Below, in pieces: positions 19,696-31,500 of a stretch of 38,052 bases of DNA. The notes under the pieces were generated by a model. The model made no database searches. It had not been told where the DNA came from and saw only the letters and a program-made list of their open reading frames with translations. The DNA is from Guillardia theta CCMP2712. Its lineage: Eukaryota; Cryptophyceae; Pyrenomonadales; Geminigeraceae. The DNA lies in NCBI RefSeq assembly GCF_000315625.1, contig NW_005434655.1, positions 489,172 through 527,223 on the forward strand. The letters run 5' to 3'. Position numbers and translations under genes: made by a program. How positions within the stretch are numbered: position 1 is the first letter of the stretch; the number at the start of each line of letters is the position of its first letter.

Positions 19696-21294
19696 TCAGG
19701 CAAGCAATGATGAAGCAGGATTCACTGCCTGTGAGATTGATGAACGTCGAATGATGGCCCTAGCAGTATGTTGTTGATGTTTCCGTTGCAATTTCAAGCC
19801 ATACATGGCCGCCTCGCTCTGAAGCTCCTTCAGCTGCTTCATCTTCTCTTCGGTCTTGACACGATTGGGAGCACGGTTCTCAATCGGGTTGCTCGATGAC
19901 TTGCCTTTTGCTGAACTGATCAGGTGGAGGAGAGGAGATAGATTATGGGTCAACGCTCGATTCTGCAGCAAACACAAAGATTGGGATGGGTTAGGGTATT
20001 GAGATGCACAGAAAGGAAACATCTCACTTGAGGAGTGGGCCACGCGAGTCCGGTGGGTTTGACAGCGGCTTGCTGAACAGATCCGAGTTGTCAGCGTATC
20101 GAAGAAGCACAAGCATAACATACATCAGAATGACGTACACGACGCGTCGGCCTCGTGCTCAGTCTTGATCTCAGCGTACTCTTAGGCTGAGCCCCAACCG
20201 GTTCTGGGAACCAAGTCAAAAAGTCAGCAAGAGAATAGCAATAGAGGAAGCTTACTCGCAGCAGAATAGATCGATCTTGATCTCTTTGCCACATAGTCAT
20301 GGAAAAGCTCCTTCACTTGCTCGAGATGGAAACCTCGAAGCAGACTGTCCTTATCTAGCGTGTCTGGCCCCTGGTACGTCAAGATCATGGTCGTAGGCTT
20401 GTCAGTCTGATAGAACTCCAACTTGATATCATGATATCCGGAATCAAGGAATATCCCTGCGTTCTCTTCATGTATGCCAGAGAACCCCGTGTTGTTGATG
20501 AGAGAGACGCCGTCGATGGAGAAAGTCGAGAAATTAGAGGACATAACAGTGAATTGGTAGTCTCCAGAAACATAGATTCTGATGGATCCCACCCATACGG
20601 CAGCGATTCGCTTGTCTTTGTACTCGTTGTGTCCATCCAAAAAGTCATCAAGAGTCAGGAAATCGATGGTGTTCTCTACGTTGGAGAAGTCAGGATCGAG
20701 TTCTGACAGTGATACGTTGCTCATATCCACTGAGGGGTCGAAGAAGTAGTAATCGCCCCAAAAGCCGTTGATGTACTCATGCCGAACCGGGTTGTTGCAT
20801 CCGAATCGTGCCATCACATCAGCAACCGAGGAGTTCTGAGTCCCATTGCTGCTGCTGTTGCTTATCGCAAGCAGAGTTTGCCAGGCTGCCTCTCTCGAGT
20901 CATCATCAAGGGTGCGCAGACGCTCCATCTGCTGCTCAGAGTCTACTTCAGACAGCATATCATTCACGTCTAGGAGGAAGCTACACAGCGATGACTCCTG
21001 CTGGGTTGTCTCATTGTTCACGGCAGCCAGGAATTCTTGCACGAGCGGGTTTGAGCTCTTGGAGAAGGTCTGGAAGGCTTGTCGCACCATCCACTCGTTC
21101 TCGTCAGCATATCCAGCTGAGGAGCTGAAGCCACTAGCTGTAAGAATACCATTCCGAGGAGAGGAGGAGACACAGAGGCACAGGAGGCACAGAACAAGAC
21201 CCGAGACGAAGAGCAACGCGCCTCGGGGTATTGAGCATTCTGGTTCTGCTCTGTGGGATGGCAACGAGCGACAAGAGGAAACAATATGATCCAT
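19696..21294 (-). CDS. PA14-domain membrane glycoprotein
   Basis: Exons 20256..21294, 20139..20203, 20028..20072 and 19696..19962 give 471 residues. The introns are 52-66 nt. Residues 24-44 (GALLFVSGLVLCLLCLCV) are a signal anchor or uncleaved signal peptide. The following region is rich in N-glycosylation sequons (NSSSNGTQNSS, NVS, NFS, NNT), which supports a lumenal or extracellular location. Residues about 205-312 form a PA14-like beta domain: AAVWVGSIRIYVSGDYQF, FSIDGVSLINN, GYHDIKLEFYQTD and TMILTYQGPD match its 'W.G.i.v...G.Y.F', 'idg..v', 'G.h.i.l.y' and 'l.w.gp' strands. PA14 domains usually bind carbohydrate. The C-terminal exons encode a basic, Ser-rich tail with a helical KTEEKMKQLKELQSEA segment. 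The domain assignment is good. The ligand is unknown. Confidence 0.8.
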
Positions 21295-21948
21295 CGCGAA
21301 GTTTTTTGAGCGTCAGATGTTTGAGAGACGATCCACTATGACTCTTTCCCTCCTCCTCACTTCCCGATCCCCAACCTCACCATCTCGTCCTTTCCCCGCC
21401 CGCCATGACTCTATTCTGGGAGCGACCGGGCGGTTAAGTCCAGTTACAAGAACACCAACACCTCAACGACCATGTTGCAGCGGTAACGGGGAGGTGTACG
21501 CTGGTGGGTACGGGGGTCAGGTGGGTAGGAGGTGTGAAAGTACCGGGTACTTTATAGTGATATGTTATGTGCTTTTGGGGGTATACTCGTCAACCTGTGA
21601 TGAGACAGGGGGTAGTGAACCAAACGGTAGGTGGCGTGGGGGGTGGGGGCCGCCTGTGCACGAGCCTTGTAGCAAAGGGAGGAACGATATACTACCCCTA
21701 CTAATAACCTCTAATTTTCTGCATTTGGAGGGGTACATTGAAGGCTCTGATTTTGTGAATGATTTACTTATATTATAAATAATATTAAATTGACTTGCGT
21801 TCGGTAGTGATTTGGAAGAAAATATTTTTGGATGCTGAAAAATTGAAAGTTAGGAGAACAAATATAATGTAATATTCATTTATAGATTCTTGAGTAAAGA
21901 TGTGTTAGACAATCGTTGATCCCATCCTCCGCCCCCTTCCCCACAACC
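21295..21948. other. Divergent intergenic region upstream of two genes
   Basis: It separates the PA14 gene (-) from argininosuccinate synthase (+). The first part is G-rich with GGTGGGTACGGGGGT-like runs. The last 150 bp (about 21770..21900) is AT-rich, a plausible promoter zone. No coding region was recognised. Confidence 0.5.
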
Positions 21949-24070
21949 ATGCTCTCCCTGGTGCGCGCGCGCGCCGTTCGGGCGGCAAGCACGAGCATGA
22001 AGCGATCGATGAGCTCGTCTGCTCCATCCGGAAGCAACAAGAGGCTCGTCCTTGCCTACTCTGGCGGTCTCGACACCTCCACTCAGCTCAGGTGGCTTGC
22101 CGACAAGGGTTACGAAGTCATCGCTTTCACCGCCAATCTTGGACAGGTTGGAAAATCAGCGCAGTAATTGACATCGTGTGTATTGTTCAGATACCAGAAG
22201 AGAAGAACAAAAAACTGATGACACTGTTTTGCGTTTTGCTTTGCGTGCCGATGATAGCTTAGCTTTGTTGGAAGGAATTTCAACAAAAGATCCACTGTTC
22301 TGGCGAGTTGGTGACAATGTGGTTTTCAGGGTGGAGGAATTGTTGAGGAGGACTTCTCGGGTATCGAGGAGAAGGCGCTGAAGTCTGGAGCCGTCAAGGC
22401 TTATGTCTTGGATCTTCAAGAAGACTTCGTCAAGAACTACGTCTTCCCCATCATCCGATCCAACGCCATCTACGAGAGCAGATACTTGCTCGGAACCTCT
22501 CTTGCCCGTCCCTGCATCTCTAAGGCTCAGGTGGAGATCCTCGTTTCACTGCCTCCTCACGTCGAAGATGCATGACCGGGTGCTTGCAGGTTGCGATCGC
22601 CAAGAAGGAAGGCTGCAAGTACGTGTCCCACGGGTCCACAGGAAAGGGTAACGACCAGGTAGATCTGAGAGGCAAGGCTCATCTGCTGCCGTGCTAACAG
22701 CTGCCCGCAAAGGTTCGCTTTGAGCTCAGCACCTACGCTCTCGCCGCTGGCCTCGAGTGCGTTGTGCCATGGCGCATCCCCGAGTTCTACAACAAGTGCA
22801 GTCCCTTGATCTCCTGCTGCCCACCATGGCTGACGTTGTTACGTGCTGCAGGTTCCAGGGCCGCCAGGACCTCCTCGCCTTCGCTAAGGAGCGTGGAATT
22901 CCCATCGCTATGGACGCAGGGAACAGGCCTCCCTACAGGTGACGCGCGTTACTATGCTACTCTTCGTGATTGCCTGGTTGCAGTATGGACGATAACATGT
23001 TCCATATCTCGTTCGAGTCCGGCGTGCTCGAAGACCCGGCTGCTACTCCTCCTGAGTCCACCCACAAGTACACCACTCCCCTCGCAAAGTGCAAGGAAAC
23101 GCACGATGATGTGCAGGTAAGGGAGAATGAGAAGGACAGCCCCGGGTGTCGAGGACTAACGGTTGCTGCTCTGCAGATCTGGTTCGAGAAGGGAGACCCT
23201 ATCAAGGTGAAGAACCTCAACACTGGAGAGGAGGCAAGCACTCCCGCAAACATCCTCAAGGTTCCAGCTCGCCCTCTCTTCGGCTCTTCTGACAGGCAGT
23301 CAGTTCCTCAACAGGATCGGTGGACAGCATGCCATCGGCCGCATCGACATCGTCGAGAACCGTTACGTCGGCATCAAGTCACGAGGAGTCTACGAGACTC
23401 CAGGAGGTGACTCCTTTAGCTCTCACTCTCGCTCCTTCCTCCTCTCTCTGACTTGTTGCCCTCACTGCGTCGACCATCCGGCACATCGCTGAGTCTTTCT
23501 GCCCTCAGGCACTATCCTCCGTGCCGCTCACTTGGATATCGAGGCTCTCACGCTTGATCGCGAGGTACTGCGGTCTATCCATCGGCATCGGTCGACGTGA
23601 TGACATGGGCTGCCAGGTCCTTAGAATCCGTGACATGCTCTCCTTGAAGTACTCTGAGTTGGTCTACAACGGCTTCTGGTCTCCCCCTTTGCTCCTCAGT
23701 CTCATCCCTCCTCCCATGACCATGTGCACAGGTTTTCTCCCGAGATGGAGTTCTTGCAGCACTCGATGGACTTCACTCAGCGCCATGTCAACGGAGAGGT
23801 GACGTTTCCTCCTCCTCCTCCTCCTCCTCCTCCTCCTCCTCCTCCTCACTCTTGTCTCTGCAGGTTCGCCTTCGCCTCTTCCGCGGCAACGCCATTGTGC
23901 TCGGACGCTCCTCTCCCAACTCTCTCTACAACAAGGACATCGTGTCCATGGATGTGGAGGGAGGATTCGACGTCTCTCACTCGGAGGGATTCATCCGCAC
24001 CCAAGCCCGTCGCCTCCAGGCCTACCGCAACATGGCGTACCCCAAGGGCAGGGATCTTCCATCGGTCTGA
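21949..24070 (+). CDS. ASS1: Argininosuccinate synthase with N-terminal targeting extension (12 exons)
   Basis: Joins citrulline and aspartate with ATP to make argininosuccinate in arginine and urea-cycle metabolism. Exons: 21949..22146, 22330..22530, 22590..22658, 22713..22795, 22852..22938, 22984..23116, 23177..23260, 23304..23406, 23509..23564, 23617..23678, 23732..23798, 23864..24070. All phases close and give 449 residues; the human enzyme has 412. Residues 1-30 are Arg/Ser/Ala-rich and acid-free, a likely mitochondrial presequence. The PP-loop AYSGGLDTS is at 36-44. Other family blocks seen are [76 protein letters not shown] and RSSPNSLYN. No core block is missing. Introns are 43-183 nt. 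The mitochondrial location is inferred. Confidence 0.96.
23807..23848. repeat. (CCT)n microsatellite in the last intron of argininosuccinate synthase
   Basis: About 14 CCT units fill most of the 65-nt intron 23799..23863 and double as the polypyrimidine tract before the acceptor TCTCTGCAG. Confidence 0.95.
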
Positions 24071-24468
24071 GAAAGATAGGAGCGAGATAGGCCTTGAACG
24101 TCTCTTCTGTCAGCCTACAGCCTGTGGGTAGACAAGTCTGGCAGCACTGTTTTGTATTCCCGCGTCTTGTCACGTTAAGAATATCAACGACTCCTGAAGC
24201 TTGAAGCGAACCCTCTTGTTCTCTCGGGCTACGGCACCGTACGAGGAGGCTTACCTGACCTCAAACTCATCTTCTGGTCGACCTCGCGCTCGTGACGTGT
24301 AGGAGCTCTGCATCCTAGTGAGCGAGGGAGAGGACAAGCACGCGAGAGCTTCTTACCTTGAGCCAACAGCCTGACCCACCCAACCATTGTAGTGAGTGTC
24401 TAGAAAGATCCTCTGAGGGTGCGGTTGGTTGGCTGTCATGGGCACAAGGATGGTTCTTCCCCCATAGA
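24071..24468. other. Convergent intergenic region
   Basis: 3' regions of argininosuccinate synthase (+) and the next gene (-). No further reading frame or RNA gene was recognised. Confidence 0.5.
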
Positions 24469-25236
24469 TCAGCTTGCCATACTTGGCGATCGGACGCCTG
24501 TGGTCGTACAAACGCCCTGTCGACAACCTGCTGCTGGGTCGAGGAGAGAACCCGGCGACATCTCGCAGCTCGTCCTGCTCAAGAGGTCAGAGGTGTTGCC
24601 GCACGGAGACCTCACCTTGTCAGGAGCTTCCTTCGAGAAGATGATGCTCGTCTTGCTGCCGTACCCTACCACGTTGATCCGTCGGGCTGACTGATCTCCT
24701 CGCGCTGCTCGCTCTTTCATCTCGTTCCAATTTCGATGCATTCCAGCATGGTATGCCGGCCTCTCTATGCTGTGTCTCTTCAGCACTGTTTCAGACTTGA
24801 CAGGCGACTCGTATGGATGGAACGTGTCTAGGATTGGAGTTGGAAGACGATTTTCTTTGTCGTCAAATCGACGAGTGCTCCGAAACAACATACCGTCTCT
24901 CTCCTCCTTGTCGAGAAGGGGAGTACCGATACATCGAAATCTGTTCCGATCGTTGTAGACCATGGTCTTGCTCAAGAAACTGCTCTTCCTGGAGTGCACC
25001 TTTTCTTCCGCTTCCGCTTGCCTTGCTAGCTTCTGTAGTTTGATTCTGTCGATCCTGGAAACAGAGCAACGAAGGAAACGTCAACACAGCACAACAGAAG
25101 AACAATCGCATTACGATTTCGTTGCCATCTCCGCTTCTGCAAACAAGTCTGCGCTCTGCCTTCCAACCGAGGACACCCAGCTGGTGGCTGGTCGCTTGAA
25201 TTTGTCGGAAGCTGTCCATTCCCTATCCCAGTCCAT
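24469..25236 (-). CDS. Unrecognised charged protein, two exons
   Basis: Exon 1 25115..25236 (start MDWDREWTASDKFKRPA) and exon 2 24469..25054 joined by a 60-nt phase-2 intron give 235 residues. The protein is basic and Ser/Arg-rich, with a helical AEMATKSIDRIKLQKLARQ segment across the splice, then DKENRLPTPILDTFHPYES and a Met/Arg/Glu-rich stretch. It is probably mostly disordered, with no recognised domain. The frame is open upstream of ATG 25236 to an acceptor-like GTGACAG at about 25255, so the gene may have an earlier exon. The frame at 25414..25688 is a candidate for that 5' part. The spliced frame removes an in-frame stop at exact GT-AG borders, which supports it. Confidence 0.5.
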
Positions 25237-25413
25237 CTTGCCCTCGTTGTGAGCTGTCACACGGTGAACAAAGTCAGCGACATGCCTTTCACAACAACAG
25301 CACACAACTACCGACTGTCATGCGATCCACCCGAGTTTGATGCGTCATGTGCAACGGGCCCGAGTTTCTCAGATCGAAGCGAAAAGAATGCAGAGATTGA
25401 GGAGAGAACGATC

Positions 25414-25688
25414 TCATGATGTAGAGCCAGACACAAGAGTCTTTCTCCAAGTGTTCGCCCCACGTGCCTTTCCCTCCAAGGACAAAACTTGGAACAGCAC
25501 ACTTTTCCCCAAAGACCCTACCACGTTCCAGATGTTGCTCTCATAGAAGTTCAGAACATCGCAGACTTGGCGAATGCTCTTTGCAGGTAGGTGTGGACGT
25601 TTTCCCAGCTCAGCCCTCCAGTTACCTGCGGATTCTTTTGAGAGTCATTTCGTGAATCGGAGCGGTCAATCGTCTCCACTCCTCTCAT
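25414..25688 (-). CDS. Unrecognised small gene or 5' exons of the next gene
   Basis: Exon 1 25626..25688 (MRGVETIDRSDSRND) and exon 2 25414..25578 (SIRQVCDVLNFYESNIWNVV ... TLVSGSTS) are joined by a 47-nt phase-0 intron to give 75 residues. The second exon looks like a real folded segment rather than random translation. It may end at its own stop or be spliced onto the gene at 24469..25236, for which a phase-1 donor within exon 2 (GTGGGG near 25460) would be needed. No family was recognised. Confidence 0.35.
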
Positions 25689-26710
25689 GTCTTCCATTTC
25701 CTCATTCTACAGACAGGAATATTGCTATCGTGTTCTTGATTCTTGCATCCTTTACACATGAAAATCCGTTGTTCAAGTGACCTGCTCGTCCTCCTGAACA
25801 CTCCTGCTCCGATTCTGCCTACAACGGCTCATGTTCCTACCCCTCTCCAACTTCACCACCATCATCCTGCCACACTCTCAGAGTCCCGATGTGCATCAGA
25901 GGAGAGGCCCATCTCCTGTCCCTAGCTCGCCTACCTCTCCTCATGTCTACCCTTCAACTTCCTCCCGCCTCCGCCCCTGCCCATCTGCCTACCATTCCCT
26001 CCAACCCATCGGTCCTGCATCCTGCGGCCATCACTTTTGCACCAGTACAAGCATTTCCTTACTCATATTGTAAAGTTTACTCAACTAAAATTTCATACAC
26101 AGTTTTTATCAAATAGTCCTGAGATACCTTCATACGTCTCAGTACATAGGGGGTGGGTGGGTGATTTATCGCTGTACCTGGCGTACCCCTACCCCTCTCC
26201 CTCCCCTCAGTGGTATCCTCGAGTAACGCGAGGGATCGGAGGGCCTAATGGATCCACTGCTGGCCGTTAGCGGATTACCCAAAGAAATCAGTCAATGTTT
26301 TTTTCCTTTTTTTATTTCTTTTTTTATTTGTGTATTAGAATCCGACGGTACGGTAGTACCGGCGGTAAGAACTTTCGCAACTCATTGGAAATTACTGCCG
26401 CAGTACCAAGTTGAATCAGCATGGCACTGCGGCAGCCAGGGCCCGGCGGCCCCCGGCCCCCGGTGACCCGGGCGGCGCCGGGCTGAGTGCCAGATCCGAT
26501 CAGGGCCATCTGAGCCCTCCGGCGAGGGGGCCGGGCGCCATCACAGGCGGCTCTGGCCCATATGAGGGCACTCCGTAGCGTCCCCGGGGACTCAGGGCCG
26601 ATCATCGGATGATGAGTGCGTCACCGTCAGTAGCAGCTGCTCATCGGCCGCGGCTCGGTGAACGGATCATGCCAAGTTAGCCTGTTTGACTCAGGCCGGC
26701 GAGCTCAGAA
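25689..26710. other. Intergenic region of about 1 kb with GC-rich island
   Basis: C/T-rich sequence (25790..26030), then an AT-rich stretch with poly-T (26296..26332), then a GC-rich island (26430..26570) that again contains GGCACTGCGGCAG (about 26424) and ends close to the 3' end of the dehydrogenase gene. Frames here are low-complexity and I support no gene. Confidence 0.5.
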
Positions 26711-28209
26711 TTAGCTCTGGTGGTCCTGATAAATGCGGTGTACAGCGGAGAAGTCAAGGCCCCCCGCCCCCTTGGCTTCAGCCTTGAGATATTGTTGACT
26801 GGCTGCAGCAGAAACTGGTAGCTCCAACTCTGGATAATTACATTAAACAAGCTCTTTGAGGAGAACAATTACCGTTTTGGCTTGCAAGTAGGAGCGCAAG
26901 GTTGATATCCTTTCTTGCATGCTTCAGCGGGAAAGCGGGGTCGTACTTGCCCTGATTCATGAGAGGCCCCTTGAGCTTGAACATGGGGCTAGCGATGGCT
27001 CCAGAGTCAACGACATCAAGCAGATCCGATATCTTGCAGGACATCATCGTCTGGTCAAAGCTATGCTATTTGCAAACCTGCAACCCGGTGGAAGAGGCAA
27101 GCGCCATGCCCTCAGAGAACGCACTCAGCATGCTTGTCATGATCATGTTGACGACTAGTTTCATCTTGGCTCCTGCTCCGACCTCACCTGCAGCGATGCC
27201 TTCACCAACAAGCTTGCGGCAGAGTCTCGAGAGGTTTGCTCAGTCAAGAATCACTTCACCTAAAAATACGCTCTTCTTTCCCATCGCGTTGAGTGCAGGG
27301 AGAACCTACAGCTGTCTCTTAAACATCGTTCTTGTATCACTCAAAATCTCAACCTCATCATAGAGCGACTTGTCGCCGGCACACAGGAAAATCAGGCTTC
27401 GGAACTTAGATCACTGCGGAGTGTACAAGAGCACGTATTGAACTCACGTTCCATCTTCAGCAGGCTTCTTACTACCAGAGACAGGAGCCTTGAAGATAAA
27501 CAGGTCACACAGAGAGCGGTTCTTAGATCATTGTGACTGCTACCTCAAGAAACCTTCCTCCCTTCTCCTTGATGGAAGCACAAATTTGCCTGCTGCAATC
27601 GTCCGAGACTGTACTGACATCCACATACGCCTGCAAGGACTTGTCAAGATGGAGGGGTCGACCAGGAGATCCGGCTTACTTTTCCCTCTTTGATTTCGCT
27701 GAGAACTCCTTGAATGTCGTCTGTTCCATACACAACATCCTTCGCTGCTTTTGGGTCCGCCAGCATCGCAAAGGTTACGTCGCACTGGTTGACGACCTGC
27801 CAGAGAGTGTAAGGTTCTACATCTGTAAGGTCCTCCGCCACCTCTGCCGGGCTGTTGGCTTGCTGTGCTCCACATTCCACCAATGGAACACATTTCTCTG
27901 GACTGCGATTCCACACTGTGACGGAATAACCTGCCTTGAGAAGATTCTTTGCCATTGGAATCCCCATAATCCCCATACCAAGGAAACCAAGGCGAGTGGC
28001 TCCCTACAGAACATCAGAAGCACTCTTGTGCCTTGCCCTGGTACCATCACCTCGGTTGGACCTCCTCCAGTCATCCTCAAAGGCGTCTTCACGCCCCTGG
28101 TTTGTAGGATCGCTCTACCATGAAGATATTGAATACTCGGACTACTTGTGTAGGCCTTGGCTTCAGACGTAAAGAGAACAAGCAGCGCCAAGGCGTTTCT
28201 CATCATCAT
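26711..28209 (-). CDS. GLYR1: Beta-hydroxyacid dehydrogenase, GLYR1 type (glyoxylate/succinic semialdehyde reductase)
   Basis: NAD(P)H-dependent reductase of the 3-hydroxyisobutyrate dehydrogenase family, closest in motif content to plant GLYR1, which reduces glyoxylate and succinic semialdehyde. Exons: 28051..28209, 27680..28003, 27544..27630, 27448..27488, 27354..27396, 27260..27305, 27078..27187, 26873..27032, 26711..26814. Phases close and give 357 residues. The N-terminus (NALALLVLFTSEAKA then Tyr and a basic stretch) is a signal peptide plus transit-like region, so it may be plastid-targeted. The Rossmann motif is LGFLGMGIMGIPMAKNLLKAG, and VTVWNRSPEKC suits NADPH. The substrate loop is APVSGSKKPAEDG. 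The catalytic Lys lies in GAGAKMKLVVNMIM. MFKLKGPLM, FPLKHARKD and GLDFSAV close the C-terminal domain. Confidence 0.92.
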
Positions 28210-28369
28210 CTAACCGTAAGAACGTGTAGGTCAGTAAACAAGTCAGCCGTCATCAACGAATGTCTGTGAAGGAACATATCACGATCTTGTAGGAGAGAAA
28301 CAAGCATCATCATCTCTGGCTAGGAGACAAGACAAGACATTCTCTTGCGCGCCTTCGCTTCAGCGCTCC

Positions 28370-28403
28370 CCTCGCTCATCTGCTCGCTCATCTGCTCGCT
28401 CAT
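28370..28403. repeat. Direct repeat TCGCTCATCTGC
   Basis: Nearly three copies of a 12-bp word lie upstream of the dehydrogenase start, in the divergent intergenic region shared with the ART-ankyrin gene. Confidence 0.75.
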
Positions 28404-28452
28404 GGCTTATATGACTGCACTAGTTGGTTGTCTTGGCGCTGCCAAGTTGGAG

Positions 28453-28468
28453 CAGGTCACGTGACCTG
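28453..28468. promoter_or_regulatory. Perfect 16-bp palindrome CAGGTCACGTGACCTG
   Basis: Its core is CACGTG, the E-box/G-box bound by bHLH and bZIP factors. It sits 60 bp before the ART-ankyrin start codon and 244 bp before the divergent dehydrogenase start. A regulatory role is inferred from symmetry and position. Confidence 0.5.
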
Positions 28469-28527
28469 GTCAAAGGGGAGATGAGGTCCCAGCATTGCGA
28501 GCAAACCGATGGTCGGAGGTCAGTTCG

Positions 28528-31500
28528 ATGGCGCCTGGCACAGATGAACAAGAGCGAGAGGAGGAGGGAGAGGAGGCAGGGAACGAGGATGAAGGAAAGG
28601 AGGTGAGTATGAATCACTCGAGCGCCTGTCTTGCTCTGTGAGGATGAGGAGGCTCGTACAGCTGAAGGCTGCCAGTGACCGAAATCGTAGCTCCGCGGGA
28701 TTCTCGGAGTACCTGGAGGTGTGCGGGCAGTGAGAGGTGGGGAGGAAGGTGACTGAATGATGTGCTGCTCCAGCGCCATAAGGTCTTCAACCTCATCTCC
28801 GACCTCATCTCCGAAGTCCTCCTAGTCCAACCTGACGACCCCCTTCGGTAGTTTGCAGTCTCCTGTGCGCATCTCTGACTGGGCAAGCCCTCCTGCAGGT
28901 TTGTCCATGATGCGACAGCCAGACTGCTCGACGTAGACAAGTTCAGTCCAGAAGAGGTTCAAGACGACCATGAGGAAGAGGAGACGATGCAAGAAGCAGA
29001 CAACGAACGACTCGCCCTGAGGATGCGAATAGAGTGTGTGGGCAGTAGCGGGAAAGTGGAAAGGTCCTACTTTGTCAGGAAATGTCCATCATCTGGGACA
29101 AGCGAGCTTCGCATCCAATCTTGGAAGGAGGTTTGCGTCGTTCTCCTGCTTCTCGTGTCACTCAATCTCATCAGGAGGCGATGGATGAGTTGTGTAGGGT
29201 TGTTGAGAAAGCTTTCAAGTACCCTTCTCATCCGAACCTCGCTGATGGTGTAGGAGTTGAGGTAACTCTGTTCTTGTACATGCTACGATGGTCCTATGTG
29301 ACGATTCCGTGCTCAGGTGGGCTCTGGTAGAGAAGAAAGCTCAGGGTCGTGGGTGCTGGACGATCAGTTCAGAACGAGGCTGAAGGATTTGCACGACAGG
29401 ATGAAGGGGGGGAGGAGCAGGAGTGAGATCAAGTCAATGATCTTCGAACTCTCCATGCAGACGGGGTTGAGCTCCGAGGTGTTGAGCGGGCTTTACGACC
29501 TTGACTTCGGCCGGTACGAAGAATCCGTCCAGAGGGAGCGGGAGATTCTAAGGAAAGAGTGGAGTCTAGTCCACGAGACCAACGTCGTCCGGGTTCTTGC
29601 TCGAAGCCTTCCTGGCGGGTCCCCCGACTCTCCTCTCTCCTTCCTCGATCGAGCCACACCAGCCGAGCTGAAGAGTGTCTGGAGCAAGCTGACGTCGCTG
29701 CTCGCCGGCCCTGATGTTGAGCGGAACCAGTCCAAGTCACAGCTGGCAGTCAGCCGGAGGGGGGCCTCCGGGAACTCCAAGTTTGAGATCTTCACCAACG
29801 GCAAGGATGCGCGAGTGGCGACATTCGGGAGGCTGGGGGAGTTCTACAAGGGGCTGATCGACAAGATCGGGCTGCCGTCTCCGCAGCTGATGCGCGCGAT
29901 GGAGAGCGAGCACTGCATGCGGGGGGACTCTCAGGATGAGTTCGAGCCCGGCAACTACGACACTCGCACAACTCCGTGCAAGGAGTGGCAAGCGCTGACT
30001 GATGAAGCGACTCGTAGACGGCTGTCCGTTCCTCCGAGGAGGATCAGGTCGATGGAGGACCTCATGAAGGAGCATGTGGTACAGAGTGCCAACTTGCTGC
30101 CTGAAGAGGTCCTCGCGTTGCAGCTTTATTCTGGTGAGACTTCCTTTACAGCATGTTCTTACGTTTGATCGCCCCGCTCATCTCCTCGTGGGTTCCTCTT
30201 GCAGCATCACTATTCTCTCCTCCTCCTCCTCCTCCCCCCCCCCCCCCGCCCTTGAACCTTGACTTGGAACTCCAGGCCCGATGTTCCGCAAGTACAACAC
30301 CGTCCTGCGAAAGTTCCCAGAGACGGAGGTGAAGGCGCTGAAGAGCAACAACTACGTCACGACCATCTTCTGCGTAGTGAGCGGCATCATCAAACTGTCG
30401 CGGGTCAGCGAGCTGTCGGAGAGCCGGCTGGTCTTCCGCGGCCTCAAAGATCTCTCGCTCCCTCAGGAGTTCTTCACAGAGGACGAGTACGGTGTGAGGG
30501 GAGGCATCGAGTTCGCCATGATGAGCACCACAAGAGACAAGTCAGTGGCGCTGCAGTACGTCGGGACAGGCACAGCAACTGTCTTCGAGATCGTCTACGG
30601 GGCTGTTGACCGCGGAGCCTCGATCGGCTTCTTGTCTCAGTACCCGGATGAAGATGAGATTCTGTTCCCTCCTCTCTCGTTTCTTGAGGTCGTGGGTCAG
30701 CCGCGGGTTGAGGGCGGGCCGGCCAGCGTTCCCATCCGCATCATTCCTCTGAAGATCAATGCCAACGTCACTTGCTCGACCATCGAGGAGATCGTTGAGA
30801 AACGGAAGCAGCTGCACATGGCACTTCTGACTAACACCATGAACGAGGCGATAGGAGAGCTCAACAGCATCTTTGCGAGCGAGAGGGTCGAAGCTCGGCT
30901 CACGCATGCCCCATACGATCGCATGCAAGATGGTCATCACAAGATCAAGGCCTCCATCCTTACGGAATGTCAAGAGCTCATGGACTTCTATGCCAAGAGC
31001 CCTCCCTCTTGGTTCAACGACGACGAGAACTATGCCAAGGCCATGCTGCAGGCTTCCAAGCTCAAGCAGATGGCGCTGGGCAAGTTTGTCTTCTGGCTGG
31101 ACCACAACTCGGGGGATGGGATGGCGGGAACGATAACCAAGGAGTCGATCTTCTACCTCCATCGGCTCATGGAGTCCAACCTCCTCCGACGATTTCGCGA
31201 CAAGGATGAGGAAGAGGATCGCGAGGCTCTCGCGCTGCAGATCTGCAAGCACAAGGGGCTGATCTTCAAGGACCTCGCTGAGCTCAACGACTTGGGCGAA
31301 CCTCCTCTCTTCGCCGTCGTCGCGAATGGCGATGAGGAAGGCGTCGAGCTGCTGCTGACGGCCGGGTGTGAGATCGACTCCAGAGATCGCGACAAGTCGA
31401 GCGTCCTGCATGTCGCAGCCTTCATGGGACACACCGAGATGATCGATCTCCTCATCCAAAGACAAGCAGATCTCTACGCCGTCAACTCCACTGGTCACAC

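Noticed and set aside
24358-24694. Plus-strand frames downstream of argininosuccinate synthase
   Set aside because: They are antisense to the spliced minus-strand gene and lack start context or motifs.
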